Source: a virus
DNA: 37,771 nucleotides
Virus record (IMG/VR): IMGVR_UViG_3300034072_001373
Span: 1-37,771 of that record
Reading direction: 5' to 3' (one strand)
Within the stretch, counting starts at the first letter, position 1; each line of letters begins with the position of its first letter. Below, in pieces: positions 1-6,023 of this stretch. The notes under the pieces were generated by a model. It saw only the letters and a list, made by a program, of their open reading frames with translations, was not told where the DNA came from and did not search any database. The translations under genes and the position numbers were made by a program.

Positions 1-127
1 CTGAGTACAGGAACTGCTCATCCTTTCGTGGCTCATTGGAGCTGCCATCTGCTGCCAGTTCATTCTTTTCCCGGATATATTGCTTGATGGCCCGCTTGTT
101 CTTCTCGATGCAAGGCCCCAAAGCAAA
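1..127. repeat. Terminal direct repeat, left copy (circular-contig overlap)
   Basis: Bases 1-127 are identical to bases 37645-37771. Joining the copies restores one uninterrupted reading frame (the DUF3987 gene), so the repeat is best read as the overlap left when a circular molecule is written as a line. Exactly 127 bases is also a common maximum assembly word size. It is probably not a biological terminal repeat. Confidence 0.95.
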
Positions 128-460
128 TTTCAGCGGGTGCGATTTCATCGTGCCCGGAGGAGCCACGATTGCCAGATACAGGCAGGCCCCATCCTCCCAG
201 ATACCATTATGAATGGTATGCGTGCGCCCGCAGGCAATGGATGCAGCTGCGAGCATACCGGTAGCCGTGAAGCCGGGCGGATATGCGAGGTATGTGTACA
301 GATCACTCACAATTGTCCTGTGTTTTTCGGGCAATACATCCATGGGGAAGTCGGTTACCTTGTAGGTTTCCTTCTCCAGCATGCCCTCCAGTGGCGTGTA
401 ATGATCAGGAGCTGGTGGTGGAGTGGCCACCAGTTGTTTAAGTTTGGACAGGGTACTCAT
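1..460 (-). CDS. DUF3987-type primase/helicase-like protein, N-terminal part (continues at the other end of the window)
   Basis: This is the first 153 codons of a 477-residue protein that continues across the circular join into the frame ending at 36671. The start is ATG at 460-458, three bases after the stop of the preceding gene. The opening region (about residues 35-85, with FPMDVLPE and a hydrophobic Ala-rich stretch ending ACGRTHTI) matches the usual start of DUF3987 proteins. Residues 100-107 read APPGTMKS, at the place of the P-loop. The first Gly and the Gly before Lys of the consensus are replaced by Ala and Met, so ATP binding may be altered. The family is found in phage and plasmid replication modules next to or instead of primase-helicases. 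The role in replication is inferred from family and from its place in the early operon. Confidence 0.85.
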   Translation of the reverse strand, partial: MSTLSKLKQLVATPPPAPDHYTPLEGMLEKETYKVTDFPMDVLPEKHRTIVSDLYTYLAYPPGFTATGMLAAASIACGRTHTIHNGIWEDGACLYLAIVAPPGTMKSHPLKFALGPCIEKNKRAIKQYIREKNELAADGSSNEPRKDEQFLYS

Positions 461-461
461 C

Positions 462-857
462 TTAGAACAGGTTTGGCATTTCCATTTGAAGTTTCAATAT
501 CTGCATACGTCTCTGGTGCTCGCGCTCGCTTTCATTCATCCTGGTCATGCGGGGGAAGTGCTTAATCCAGCCCTGCTCTGCACTGGCCAGCTCAATAGTC
601 AGCTGCTGCTTTTCGTCAATCAGTTTCGTGATCCATGTTTGCAGCTCATCAATGTATTCCTGGGTAGCATCATTGAACTTCGTCAGTCTGATCAGTGCAT
701 TTCTGCGCGCGTGATATGCTTTTTGCGCCGGTTCGGGGAGGTTATCCACCCCCCCGTTTTTCTCGGCGTATTCATCATTTCTGGCCAGCATGTTTGCCAG
801 CTCATTCAGGTACTCCTGCTGAGATGTGTACCAGCGTTCTTCGATGACCTTATTCAT
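462..857 (-). CDS. Hypothetical early protein, helical
   Basis: 131 residues if started at the ATG at 857-855. The only earlier in-frame start is a TTG, and the chosen ATG overlaps the end of the previous gene by 8 nt, the usual coupling in this operon. The sequence is rich in Glu, Gln, Lys and Arg, with long predicted helices (DELQTWITKLIDEKQQLTIE, then a charged stretch ending QILKLQMEMPNLF). No catalytic motif is visible and the family is not recognised. It lies immediately before the DUF3987 protein, so a replication accessory role is possible but is inference only. Confidence 0.7.
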   Translation of the reverse strand: MNKVIEERWYTSQQEYLNELANMLARNDEYAEKNGGVDNLPEPAQKAYHARRNALIRLTKFNDATQEYIDELQTWITKLIDEKQQLTIELASAEQGWIKHFPRMTRMNESEREHQRRMQILKLQMEMPNLF

Positions 858-1092
858 GGCAAGTATGTTGTTCTTGCCATGCCCTGACAAGCGTTCTGAA
901 CTCGTACATGGATATGCACACTAAGCCCTTTTGTATCGTATGCTTTTGTGCCATTTCCGTAAAAAAAGGGTAATACTTGTCTGGAATAAGACGGAGCGGT
1001 ATAGTGCCCTTATATTCAGCATAACCAACCTCAATGAGCTTTTCAGCCCAATTCGGTGTGGTTATACTGGTATTGATATTGATCGTGCCCAT
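850..1092 (-). CDS. Hypothetical early protein, 80 residues
   Basis: The frame is open to 1233, but ATG at 1092-1090 (MGTININTSI) is the better start. Upstream codons read like non-coding sequence and overlap the small membrane gene in another frame. A late-type promoter element ends only 7 nt before this ATG. The protein is basic to neutral, has no membrane segment and contains WAEKLIEVGYAEYKGTIPLRL and a C-terminal WQEQHTCHE. It is not recognised. Because it sits in the early operon and also has its own copy of the phage promoter, it could be made both early and late. A regulatory role would fit but is not shown by the sequence. Confidence 0.65.
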   Translation of the reverse strand: MGTININTSITTPNWAEKLIEVGYAEYKGTIPLRLIPDKYYPFFTEMAQKHTIQKGLVCISMYEFRTLVRAWQEQHTCHE

Positions 1093-1099
1093 AAGATCG

Positions 1100-1134
1100 C
1101 AAAGTTTATCCGTGAATTGAAGAGAGAGAAGGAC
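1100..1134 (-). promoter_or_regulatory. Phage promoter element, GTCCTTC-N20-AAACTTTG
   Basis: On the minus strand GTCCTTC (1134-1128) is followed after exactly 20 bp by AAACTTTG (1107-1100), then 7 nt to the ATG of the 80-residue gene. It has the same architecture as the eight late-gene sites in this window. It is the only one inside the early operon and its -7 box begins with A, so it is weaker evidence than the others. Confidence 0.5.
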
Positions 1135-1135
1135 G

Positions 1136-1276
1136 TCAGCGGTCGCGCAGCTTGTTTCTGCGTTCTCGTTCCCGCCGTTCCATTGGAGTTGAAATGCTGA
1201 GTATGAGTACCAGCCCGATGACAATTGCAGCAACTTCCATATTCAGTGAGATGGAGACACTACCCCGCCCCATCAT
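1136..1276 (-). CDS. Small membrane protein, 46 residues
   Basis: A short frame from the ATG pair at 1276-1271 to TGA at 1136-1138. A second possible start is ATG at 1240, giving 34 residues. It encodes one hydrophobic segment (MEVAAIVIGLVLILSIS) followed by a strongly basic tail (ERRERERRNKLRDR), the positive-inside pattern of a single-pass membrane protein. In the same frame just upstream of the chosen start lies CPVC, without a Met before it, so a longer product from a non-standard start cannot be excluded. It lies between the 632-residue membrane protein and the 80-residue gene of the early operon. Function unknown. Confidence 0.45.
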   Translation of the reverse strand: MMGRGSVSISLNMEVAAIVIGLVLILSISTPMERRERERRNKLRDR

Positions 1277-1316
1277 ACAGACAGGGCAGGTTTGTGCCTC
1301 ATTTGAAAGAATATCG

Positions 1317-3215
1317 TTAGAGAATAGCCTGTGCAGGCTCTGTAATTGCGCTTATATCTGTGCGCAGGGTTTCCTTGCCTTCCTCGAACAGTTGCATGGC
1401 ATAATCCCATGCCTCGAGTCCGGCCAGATTGGCGGGTGAAGGGTTTTTCTGAGCACGTTTTTTATAGATGCCCCAGCGAGCTTTAACACCGGCAAAGCTG
1501 ACTGAATCCCACTCCCCTTTCTTCTTCTGGTACATTATTCCACATACCTTCCCGTCAGCGTTATATGTTGGATTAATGCTTTGTTTAAACAATTGACTAT
1601 CATGTTTAAATAACATATCCGGCTCATACTCCGCGTCAGTCTTATCTTCATCGGCAGGGGTGTCAAGGTTCTCCATTGTGACCTTTTCAAGGGCGATTGT
1701 ATGACCTCTATCCTGACGACCGACAACTACGATTCCGGCAGATACTCCCCAGCGCAATCCGAGCTTCATGCCTTCTTTCACGATAGGGGAGGATGGGTTT
1801 TTGAACACATAGTTATTGATCTCCCTGCGCTCGTCCTTGTCTTCGGTACGATCAAATTGATTCATTTGCTCAATCACCATGTTTTTCCACTTGTTCAGCT
1901 GCTGCTCTGGCGACAATACCGGCTTTGGCTGCTCAATTGGAGCGGAGGCATAAGTACCATTCATCGTGCGAGCTTTCTCATACTCCGCCTGCAATATTTC
2001 AGGCGTGATATTGATTTCACCGCGTGAAGCTGCTGCTATCAGCTTGTTCGCTACCTTGGCCCTTATGGCATCGTCATCTTCGTCTGGATGAAGGGCGCCC
2101 TGTACTGGTGGCTGGTAGGCGCGTTGAGGTATTTGCACCGGTGGCACATCAAAGCTGTTGTAAGTTCCGGGTATGGCAATAACAGTGCCGTCAAAACTGG
2201 TAATCGCTTCGGAAGGGGAGAGGCTACGGTGCAGGGCTACAGCTGCGCGCATTGTCTGCCGGTTGAAACTGTCCCCGATGGCAGTACCGAACCGCTCCAG
2301 GATATTGCCATGTGCATCCATTACCGTGTAATGCCGCTGTGGCATAATGCCAGACTTGACATTTATGCGTACCCGGGCATAACCCAGTGCTGCGATCAGA
2401 GACAGCAGGCCGACACTGATAATCCATGCATACGTACCCGTTTTGCTCACGTCCGTCTGAAATCTGCTGATCTCGCTGGTGTTGTGCGTATCAATCTGCG
2501 CTACCAGATTGTCGCGGCGGTTCTGTGCGTTTGACTTCGCCGACTGGTACCTTGCCAGTGCCTTCTCCAGCTCAGCAGCTTTGGCAGCTTCGATACTGGC
2601 AACAGCTTTGGCGCGGTCGTTGTAGAGTTTGTTCACTGGCTGTCCTGCTTCATTGGCACTCCTGATACGGGCATCAATGGAAGCGGTTGCAGCTGCGAGC
2701 TTGCCCTTGTACAGCTTGTTAATACGCTGTTCATCCTTCTCGTAGCTGCTTTCGATTTCTGCCATGGTAGAAGAGTGTTCGCCCGATACGCTGGTGATCT
2801 CCTTCGTCTGGGCAGGTTTCACCTGATTGGCCAGATACATTTCAGCTCCGGATACTTCGGTAATCAGCAGCAGCGCGATGATGGCAGTGGGGATAAACAC
2901 CGAGCTGTCTGTATTCGGATCGTCGTCAAGACGATCATACCAAAATGTCGTCCAGGTAGTCCGGAACAGCGTGTGAAGTGTGAACAGTGCTCCGAACGCC
3001 AGATACGGGCATATCCACGAATATTGAGGTGCTGACATGAATACCCAGCTGAATACCGTGTACCAGGCAGCAAAGGCCAGTGCGCCGTGCACTACCTGCA
3101 ATACGGTCTGAATAAGACCGTACGCCCGGCGTTTGGGCGCATGCTTGGAGTAGTACTTTTCCTCCTCTGTGGTAGAAGGAACACTCCATGTTGTGGTGGA
3201 AGTTGTTTTTTCCAT
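1317..3215 (-). CDS. Large early membrane protein with central coiled coil
   Basis: 632 residues. Hydrophobic segments are visible at about 33-60, 66-84 and 104-121. Then comes a long Ala/Lys/Glu-rich helical region (about 148-255, predicted coiled coil) and a fourth membrane segment at about 261-281. The remaining 350 residues are soluble and charged, with Pro/Gln-rich linkers near 355-380. No enzyme motif was recognised. Two membrane pairs bracketing a coiled coil suggest a periplasmic or cytoplasmic helical bundle anchored at both ends. It is the first large gene of the early operon, an unusual position for a big membrane protein. It could be involved in superinfection exclusion or in anchoring replication at the membrane, but both are guesses. 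The start is ATG at 3215, which overlaps the -7 box of a divergent promoter. Confidence 0.8.
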   Translation of the reverse strand: MEKTTSTTTWSVPSTTEEEKYYSKHAPKRRAYGLIQTVLQVVHGALAFAAWYTVFSWVFMSAPQYSWICPYLAFGALFTLHTLFRTTWTTFWYDRLDDDPNTDSSVFIPTAIIALLLITEVSGAEMYLANQVKPAQTKEITSVSGEHSSTMAEIESSYEKDEQRINKLYKGKLAAATASIDARIRSANEAGQPVNKLYNDRAKAVASIEAAKAAELEKALARYQSAKSNAQNRRDNLVAQIDTHNTSEISRFQTDVSKTGTYAWIISVGLLSLIAALGYARVRINVKSGIMPQRHYTVMDAHGNILERFGTAIGDSFNRQTMRAAVALHRSLSPSEAITSFDGTVIAIPGTYNSFDVPPVQIPQRAYQPPVQGALHPDEDDDAIRAKVANKLIAAASRGEINITPEILQAEYEKARTMNGTYASAPIEQPKPVLSPEQQLNKWKNMVIEQMNQFDRTEDKDERREINNYVFKNPSSPIVKEGMKLGLRWGVSAGIVVVGRQDRGHTIALEKVTMENLDTPADEDKTDAEYEPDMLFKHDSQLFKQSINPTYNADGKVCGIMYQKKKGEWDSVSFAGVKARWGIYKKRAQKNPSPANLAGLEAWDYAMQLFEEGKETLRTDISAITEPAQAIL

Positions 3216-3222
3216 ACTTTTG
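3191..3222 (+). promoter_or_regulatory. Bacteroidetes-type promoter for a plus-strand small RNA
   Basis: TTG at 3191-3193, 21 bp, then TACTTTTG at 3215-3222, a full match to the TAnnTTTG -7 element. The predicted start is near 3229. No plus-strand gene lies upstream for thousands of bases, so a promoter here explains the plus-strand terminator 60 bp downstream. Confidence 0.5.
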
Positions 3223-3228
3223 TGAAGT

Positions 3229-3310
3229 TTTTAAGGGTACAGTGATATTTGAAGTTGATTCTGTACCCGGTGAACAATGCCCTCGGCTGTTATCAGTCGG
3301 GGGTTTTTTT
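3229..3310 (+). ncRNA. Candidate small RNA, antisense to the early-operon leader
   Basis: A predicted RNA of about 80 nt. It starts with hairpin GGGTACAG/CTGTACCC (3235-3242 with 3261-3268, 18-nt loop) and ends with an intrinsic terminator. It is complementary to the untranslated leader directly upstream of the 632-residue early gene, so it could control that operon in the manner of phage antisense RNAs. The evidence is a matching promoter, two hairpins and a U-tract in the right order. No expression data. Confidence 0.45.
3280..3310 (+). terminator. Intrinsic terminator, plus strand
   Basis: CCCTCGGCTG (3280-3289), loop TTAT, CAGTCGGGGG (3294-3303), then seven T. All ten pairs form in plus-strand RNA (two as G-U). 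In minus-strand RNA the same two positions become A-C mismatches, so the hairpin belongs to a plus-strand transcript. Confidence 0.75.
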
Positions 3311-3317
3311 ATGGTTG

Positions 3318-3460
3318 GTTTGGTCCCTTGGGCGGAGCCATCCGAAAACAGCCCCGCCCGTATAACCAAACATTCTCTGCAAATTGCTTCCCGGAGAAAT
3401 CCCAGAGCCTTGCAGCTCTGGGGCGCTCCATGGGTGAAGCTGCGTAACTTTTTACGCAGC
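3318..3460 (-). other. Structured leader of the early operon (three hairpins)
   Basis: Between the Cro-like gene and the 632-residue gene the minus-strand RNA can form three hairpins. The first is GCTGCGTAA/TTACGCAGC (3439-3460), overlapping the Cro-like stop codon. The second is CCCAGAGC/GCTCTGGG (3401-3422). The third is a two-level stem with an outer GTTTGGT/ACCAAAC (3318-3324 with 3365-3371) enclosing GGGCGGGGC/GCTCCGCCC. The inner stem of the third is fully paired, with one G-U, only in minus-strand RNA. No U-tract follows, so these are not simple terminators. They may be a regulatory leader, an antitermination site or a processing site. Confidence 0.5.
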
Positions 3461-3697
3461 CAGATAATTGGTTTTGTTTTGGATGTCATACAGGTGACGG
3501 TCAGCATACTCTTTTGCGTAGTAGCAAATAAGCTGTACCCTTTTTGACGTTTTCACGTCAGGATTATTGAACACCTTCCTGAGAGTTTCTCGAGAGATGC
3601 TCAAGCCTTTGTTTTCCTCAACCCATTTAATGAATGAAGTCATTAGTCTGTGTTGAGCAAAGTAGGTAGCAGTGATTGAGATTTCTTCGGCTGTCAT
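3452..3697 (-). CDS. Cro-like early regulator
   Basis: 81 residues, ATG at 3697. The middle (ISRETLRKVFNNPDVKTSKR) resembles the recognition region of small phage DNA-binding proteins, where a Ser/Arg-rich turn is followed by a helix and an Asn-Pro. It is divergent from the repressor gene and first in the leftward operon, which is the position of Cro in lambdoid switches. The promoter upstream overlaps a perfect 15-bp palindrome. The family could not be named, and the regulator call rests mostly on context. It ends in a hairpin that includes its stop codon. Confidence 0.6.
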   Translation of the reverse strand: MTAEEISITATYFAQHRLMTSFIKWVEENKGLSISRETLRKVFNNPDVKTSKRVQLICYYAKEYADRHLYDIQNKTNYLAA

Positions 3698-3722
3698 AGT
3701 TGTAAATTGTTTAACTTGAGGG

Positions 3723-3747
3723 CAAATGTATAGTATTTAATAAATAC
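3723..3747 (-). promoter_or_regulatory. Early promoter with repressor operator
   Basis: Minus-strand -7 box TACATTTG (3730-3723) lies 26 bp upstream of the Cro-like ATG. Directly upstream is the perfect palindrome GTATTTA-A-TAAATAC (3733-3747), which would occupy the spacer of the promoter. That is the expected arrangement for repression of the early operon by the divergent HTH repressor. No clear -33 box is visible, so activity may depend on an activator or be weak. Confidence 0.6.
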
Positions 3748-3771
3748 CGTGCATGTTTTTAATCAAAAAAA

Positions 3772-3789
3772 GTTGATAAAAAAATCAAC
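3772..3789. promoter_or_regulatory. Second dyad in the switch region
   Basis: GTTGAT, six A, ATCAAC: a perfect 6+6 inverted repeat ending 10 bp before the repressor ATG. It could be a second operator for autoregulation of the repressor. Its sequence differs from the 15-bp palindrome, so it may bind a different protein. Confidence 0.4.
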
Positions 3790-3798
3790 CCTTTCATC

Positions 3799-4425
3799 AT
3801 GGATCAGGAAAAACTTGACAGGAAAGAACGTTTCAAAAATGTTCTTAAAACATTAGACCTTAAGCGACAATTAGTTGCACGCAGGTTAGGCTATAAAGAG
3901 GGCTACTTTGATCAGATACTATCTGGCAACAGCGATGTATCAGAATCTGTAGTACTGAAGTTTAGCAAATACTACAGAGAAGCTAATCCGGACTGGATAC
4001 TGAACGGGACGGGAGAAATGCTTTTAAAAAATATTCCGCGAGTAGCGGAAGAAAATGCAGAGATAATAGTTGACTCGTTCAGACACAACCTGAAACCAAT
4101 CAGGGAGCACTACAAGATCAGCTCTGCGCAGATGGCCAGTGACCTGGGCATATACGAAAGCAAGCTGTACGATATCGAGATGGGGGAGAGTGGCATATCG
4201 CTCGCGCTCCTGCTGGAGATGCGGGAGCATTACAAGCTGCGAATAGACGATATGCTCTTCACCGACCTGCGGGCCGGTGGCATTGATTATGCGCGCACTG
4301 ACTACATTTCCTCGCCTTCAGACATAGAGGCCTTCATGGCACATGCCGAAAAAGAGATCACTGATATAAAGGCCCAGATAGCCGAACTGCGCAATAATCA
4401 GGATAGTACGCATAGAATAATTTAA
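3799..4425 (+). CDS. CI-like phage repressor with two HTH domains
   Basis: 208 residues. The first helix-turn-helix is at about residues 14-60 (LKRQLVARRLGYKEGYFDQI, then NPDWILNGTGEML, a turn typical of Bacteroidetes phage repressors). A second XRE-like helix-turn-helix is at about 97-150 (ISSAQMASDLGIYESKLYDI, then MREHYKLRIDDML). The C-terminus is a helical, charged tail. No LexA-type Ser/Lys protease domain is present, so induction would not use RecA-stimulated self-cleavage as in lambda. It is divergent from the Cro-like gene and upstream of the integrase. It probably maintains lysogeny by binding the intergenic palindromes. Confidence 0.8.
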   Translation: MDQEKLDRKERFKNVLKTLDLKRQLVARRLGYKEGYFDQILSGNSDVSESVVLKFSKYYREANPDWILNGTGEMLLKNIPRVAEENAEIIVDSFRHNLKPIREHYKISSAQMASDLGIYESKLYDIEMGESGISLALLLEMREHYKLRIDDMLFTDLRAGGIDYARTDYISSPSDIEAFMAHAEKEITDIKAQIAELRNNQDSTHRII

Positions 4426-4434
4426 TCATAATCG

Positions 4435-4596
4435 TTGCCAGATCATTGCCAAATGCGTCATTACGCGTGGTGAGAGCAATATTTTGGCCGGGGTGCAAAG
4501 TGGTAACTAATTGATTTTCAGTGGGGTGGTGGGAGTGGGTTTATCCTGCCTCCGCCACCAACATTAACCGCATATTTGTGGTTTTCAATCAGTTAC
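4435..4596. other. Candidate attP region
   Basis: A non-coding segment between repressor and integrase with the ordered repeats expected of an attachment site. TTGCCA is repeated at 4435 and 4446. The inverted 12-mers GTAACTAATTGA (4503-4514) and TCAATCAGTTAC (4585-4596, one mismatch) flank a core. Inside the core is ATCCTGCCTCCGCCACCA (about 4543-4560), which looks like the 3' end of a tRNA gene, including CCA. Many integrases recombine within a tRNA 3' end and carry that end in attP. The host tRNA is not in this window, so the call is an inference. Confidence 0.5.
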
Positions 4597-4598
4597 GA

Positions 4599-4655
4599 TT
4601 TTTTTTGCGGGCCCGTTGCCAAATACATCTGGCAACGGGCTTTGCAAAAAAAAAA
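4599..4655 (+). promoter_or_regulatory. Extended hairpin over the integrase start
   Basis: GCCCGTTGCCA (4611-4621), loop AATACATC, TGGCAACGGGC (4630-4640). Outside this, TTTTTTTTGC can pair with GCAAAAAAAA, and the last A of the run is the A of the integrase ATG. The order is T-tract, stem, A-tract, the reverse of a terminator. In mRNA it would enclose the ribosome entry region, so it could hold integrase translation down. It might also be a DNA-level cruciform or binding site. Confidence 0.5.
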
Positions 4656-5842
4656 TGCCTGCCAACGTAACTACTTACAACCCGATTTTGAAGCGCGGAG
4701 AGCGCTGGTACATCGAGTACTACATCGAACTGAACGGCATCCGGAAACGTATTCGCAGGAGTACTGCGGAGGATGGGCGTGACCTGAACCAGATTTCAAG
4801 TGAAGCTGAGCGTATTGCTTTGGCTGAATCCATGATCAGAAATATCAAGGAGAAGATCACGCCGGTAGAGATGAACCCGACAGCCACGCTGTTTACTCAA
4901 GCGCTGGAGCTGGCTGTAGAGCTGAAGCGCTCCAACAAATTCAGAACCAACAAGACGTTTTCAGAAACTGCCCGGTGGATCACCGAGTACTTTCAGCGCA
5001 AAGGGTGGAGCACGCTCAGGTGCAGCGATGTGAGCGTACAGCATATTCAGTCGTACTTCGACTATTGCATTACGAAGTTGAAGGTGCGCAACTCTACCTA
5101 TAACACGCGCAAGAATAACCTGCGCTCACTTATGGGCGAACTGGTGCAGCGTGGTTACTTCACAGAGAACTATGTGAGCAAGATCAAAAACCGACCAGCG
5201 GCGGATCCGATACGGAGGTCGCTGTCGGAGAGTGAGTACTCGACGATCATGGGGTACTTTGCCGAGCACGACCGCACGATGCTGCTGGCCTGTGTGCTGC
5301 TGGGTACACTGGCAATCAGGCCGGGCGAGCTGCGCGACCTCAGATGTGGAGCGTTTGACTTCGAGCGTGGGGTGGTGCGCTTCGGAGCTGCCACCAGCAA
5401 GAATAACCGAAACAGTGTGATCACTATTCCGGATGATCTGGTGGAGCTGCTGCGCTCGTATAACCTGCACAAGCAGCCAGACAGTTATTTTGTGTTCGGG
5501 CGGGCGAAGGGCCGGCATAATTGCACGCTGGCACCTGCCGACAAGCCCATCGGGCTGAATACGCTGTACAATCGTTTCAAGGTGGCCATTGAACAGCTCA
5601 AGGCCGCCGGTCAGCTGGGAGATATTACCGGCATTCAGTTCTACAGTCTCAAGGATTCGCTGGCTATTTATCTGCTGGACTCCGGGGTAGATGTGGAGTC
5701 GGCCATGCGGCATTTCAGGCACCGCAATCTGGAAATGTTTCAGCGATATGCGAAGCGGCTGGGCTTCATAAATGAGCCAGTGAAGCGATTGCAGTTCAAG
5801 GGGCGCATTCCAGGAGTGGACAAAAAAAGCCCGGTCGAGTGA
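4655..5842 (+). CDS. int: Tyrosine-family phage integrase
   Basis: 395 residues from ATG at 4655. A TTG at 4616 would give 13 more residues but lies inside the hairpin. An N-terminal arm-binding and SAM-like core-binding region (about 1-165) is followed by the catalytic domain. Visible motifs are box I LLGTLAIRPGELRDLRC (catalytic Arg), SLKDSLAIYLLDSG in the box II position, FRHRN (His) and MFQRYAKRL (nucleophile Tyr). The box II HxxR reads YSLK here, with Lys in place of the second Arg. It performs integration and excision of the prophage at attP. It ends in its own intrinsic terminator and is convergent with the tape-measure operon. Confidence 0.92.
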   Translation: MPANVTTYNPILKRGERWYIEYYIELNGIRKRIRRSTAEDGRDLNQISSEAERIALAESMIRNIKEKITPVEMNPTATLFTQALELAVELKRSNKFRTNKTFSETARWITEYFQRKGWSTLRCSDVSVQHIQSYFDYCITKLKVRNSTYNTRKNNLRSLMGELVQRGYFTENYVSKIKNRPAADPIRRSLSESEYSTIMGYFAEHDRTMLLACVLLGTLAIRPGELRDLRCGAFDFERGVVRFGAATSKNNRNSVITIPDDLVELLRSYNLHKQPDSYFVFGRAKGRHNCTLAPADKPIGLNTLYNRFKVAIEQLKAAGQLGDITGIQFYSLKDSLAIYLLDSGVDVESAMRHFRHRNLEMFQRYAKRLGFINEPVKRLQFKGRIPGVDKKSPVE

Positions 5843-5856
5843 CCGGGCTTTTTTTT
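5822..5856 (+). terminator. Integrase terminator
   Basis: Seven A, GCCCGGTC, loop GAGT, GACCGGGC, eight T. The stop codon TGA overlaps the loop and second arm. The A- and T-tracts allow it to work in both directions. Confidence 0.9.
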
Positions 5857-5910
5857 ATGGTATAATTGTATCCGAATTTGTCAGGCAACAAACACAAACC
5901 AAAGCTGCAT

Positions 5911-5948
5911 AAAAAATAAAGCGCCGCTTCTGGTAAAAGCGGCGCTTT
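5911..5948 (-). terminator. Terminator of the tape-measure operon
   Basis: AAAGCGCCGCTT (5918-5929) and AAGCGGCGCTTT (5937-5948) form a perfect 12-bp stem with a 7-nt loop. Minus-strand RNA leaves the stem into ATTTTTT. It separates the leftward structural genes from the convergent integrase. Confidence 0.85.
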
Positions 5949-5969
5949 TAATTAGCAGCGCTAAATGCT

Positions 5970-5985
5970 ATTTGCAGATGCAAAT
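5970..5985. repeat. Short perfect palindrome
   Basis: ATTTGCA-GA-TGCAAAT between the tape-measure stop and the terminator. The 181-bp gap between integrase and tape-measure genes holds this, two terminators and nothing else recognisable. Confidence 0.4.
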
Positions 5986-6023
5986 ATACGGGAACAAAAA
6001 CAATATCAGCAAATTAACTTTTG

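Noticed and set aside
1-127. A genuine direct terminal repeat for packaging
   Set aside because: The repeat lies inside a gene, is exactly one common assembly word length, and joining it restores the frame.
4516-4562. A tRNA gene before the integrase
   Set aside because: Only the last 18 bases resemble a tRNA. T-loop is too short and no anticodon or acceptor 5' strand is present. Kept as attP core.
4616-4654. TTG start giving 13 more residues to the integrase
   Set aside because: Those codons lie in the hairpin, and ATG at 4655 begins the normal family N-terminus.
4599-4655. Terminator upstream of the integrase
   Set aside because: T-tract precedes and A-tract follows the stem on the plus strand, and the mirror holds on the minus strand, so no U-tail follows the hairpin on either strand.
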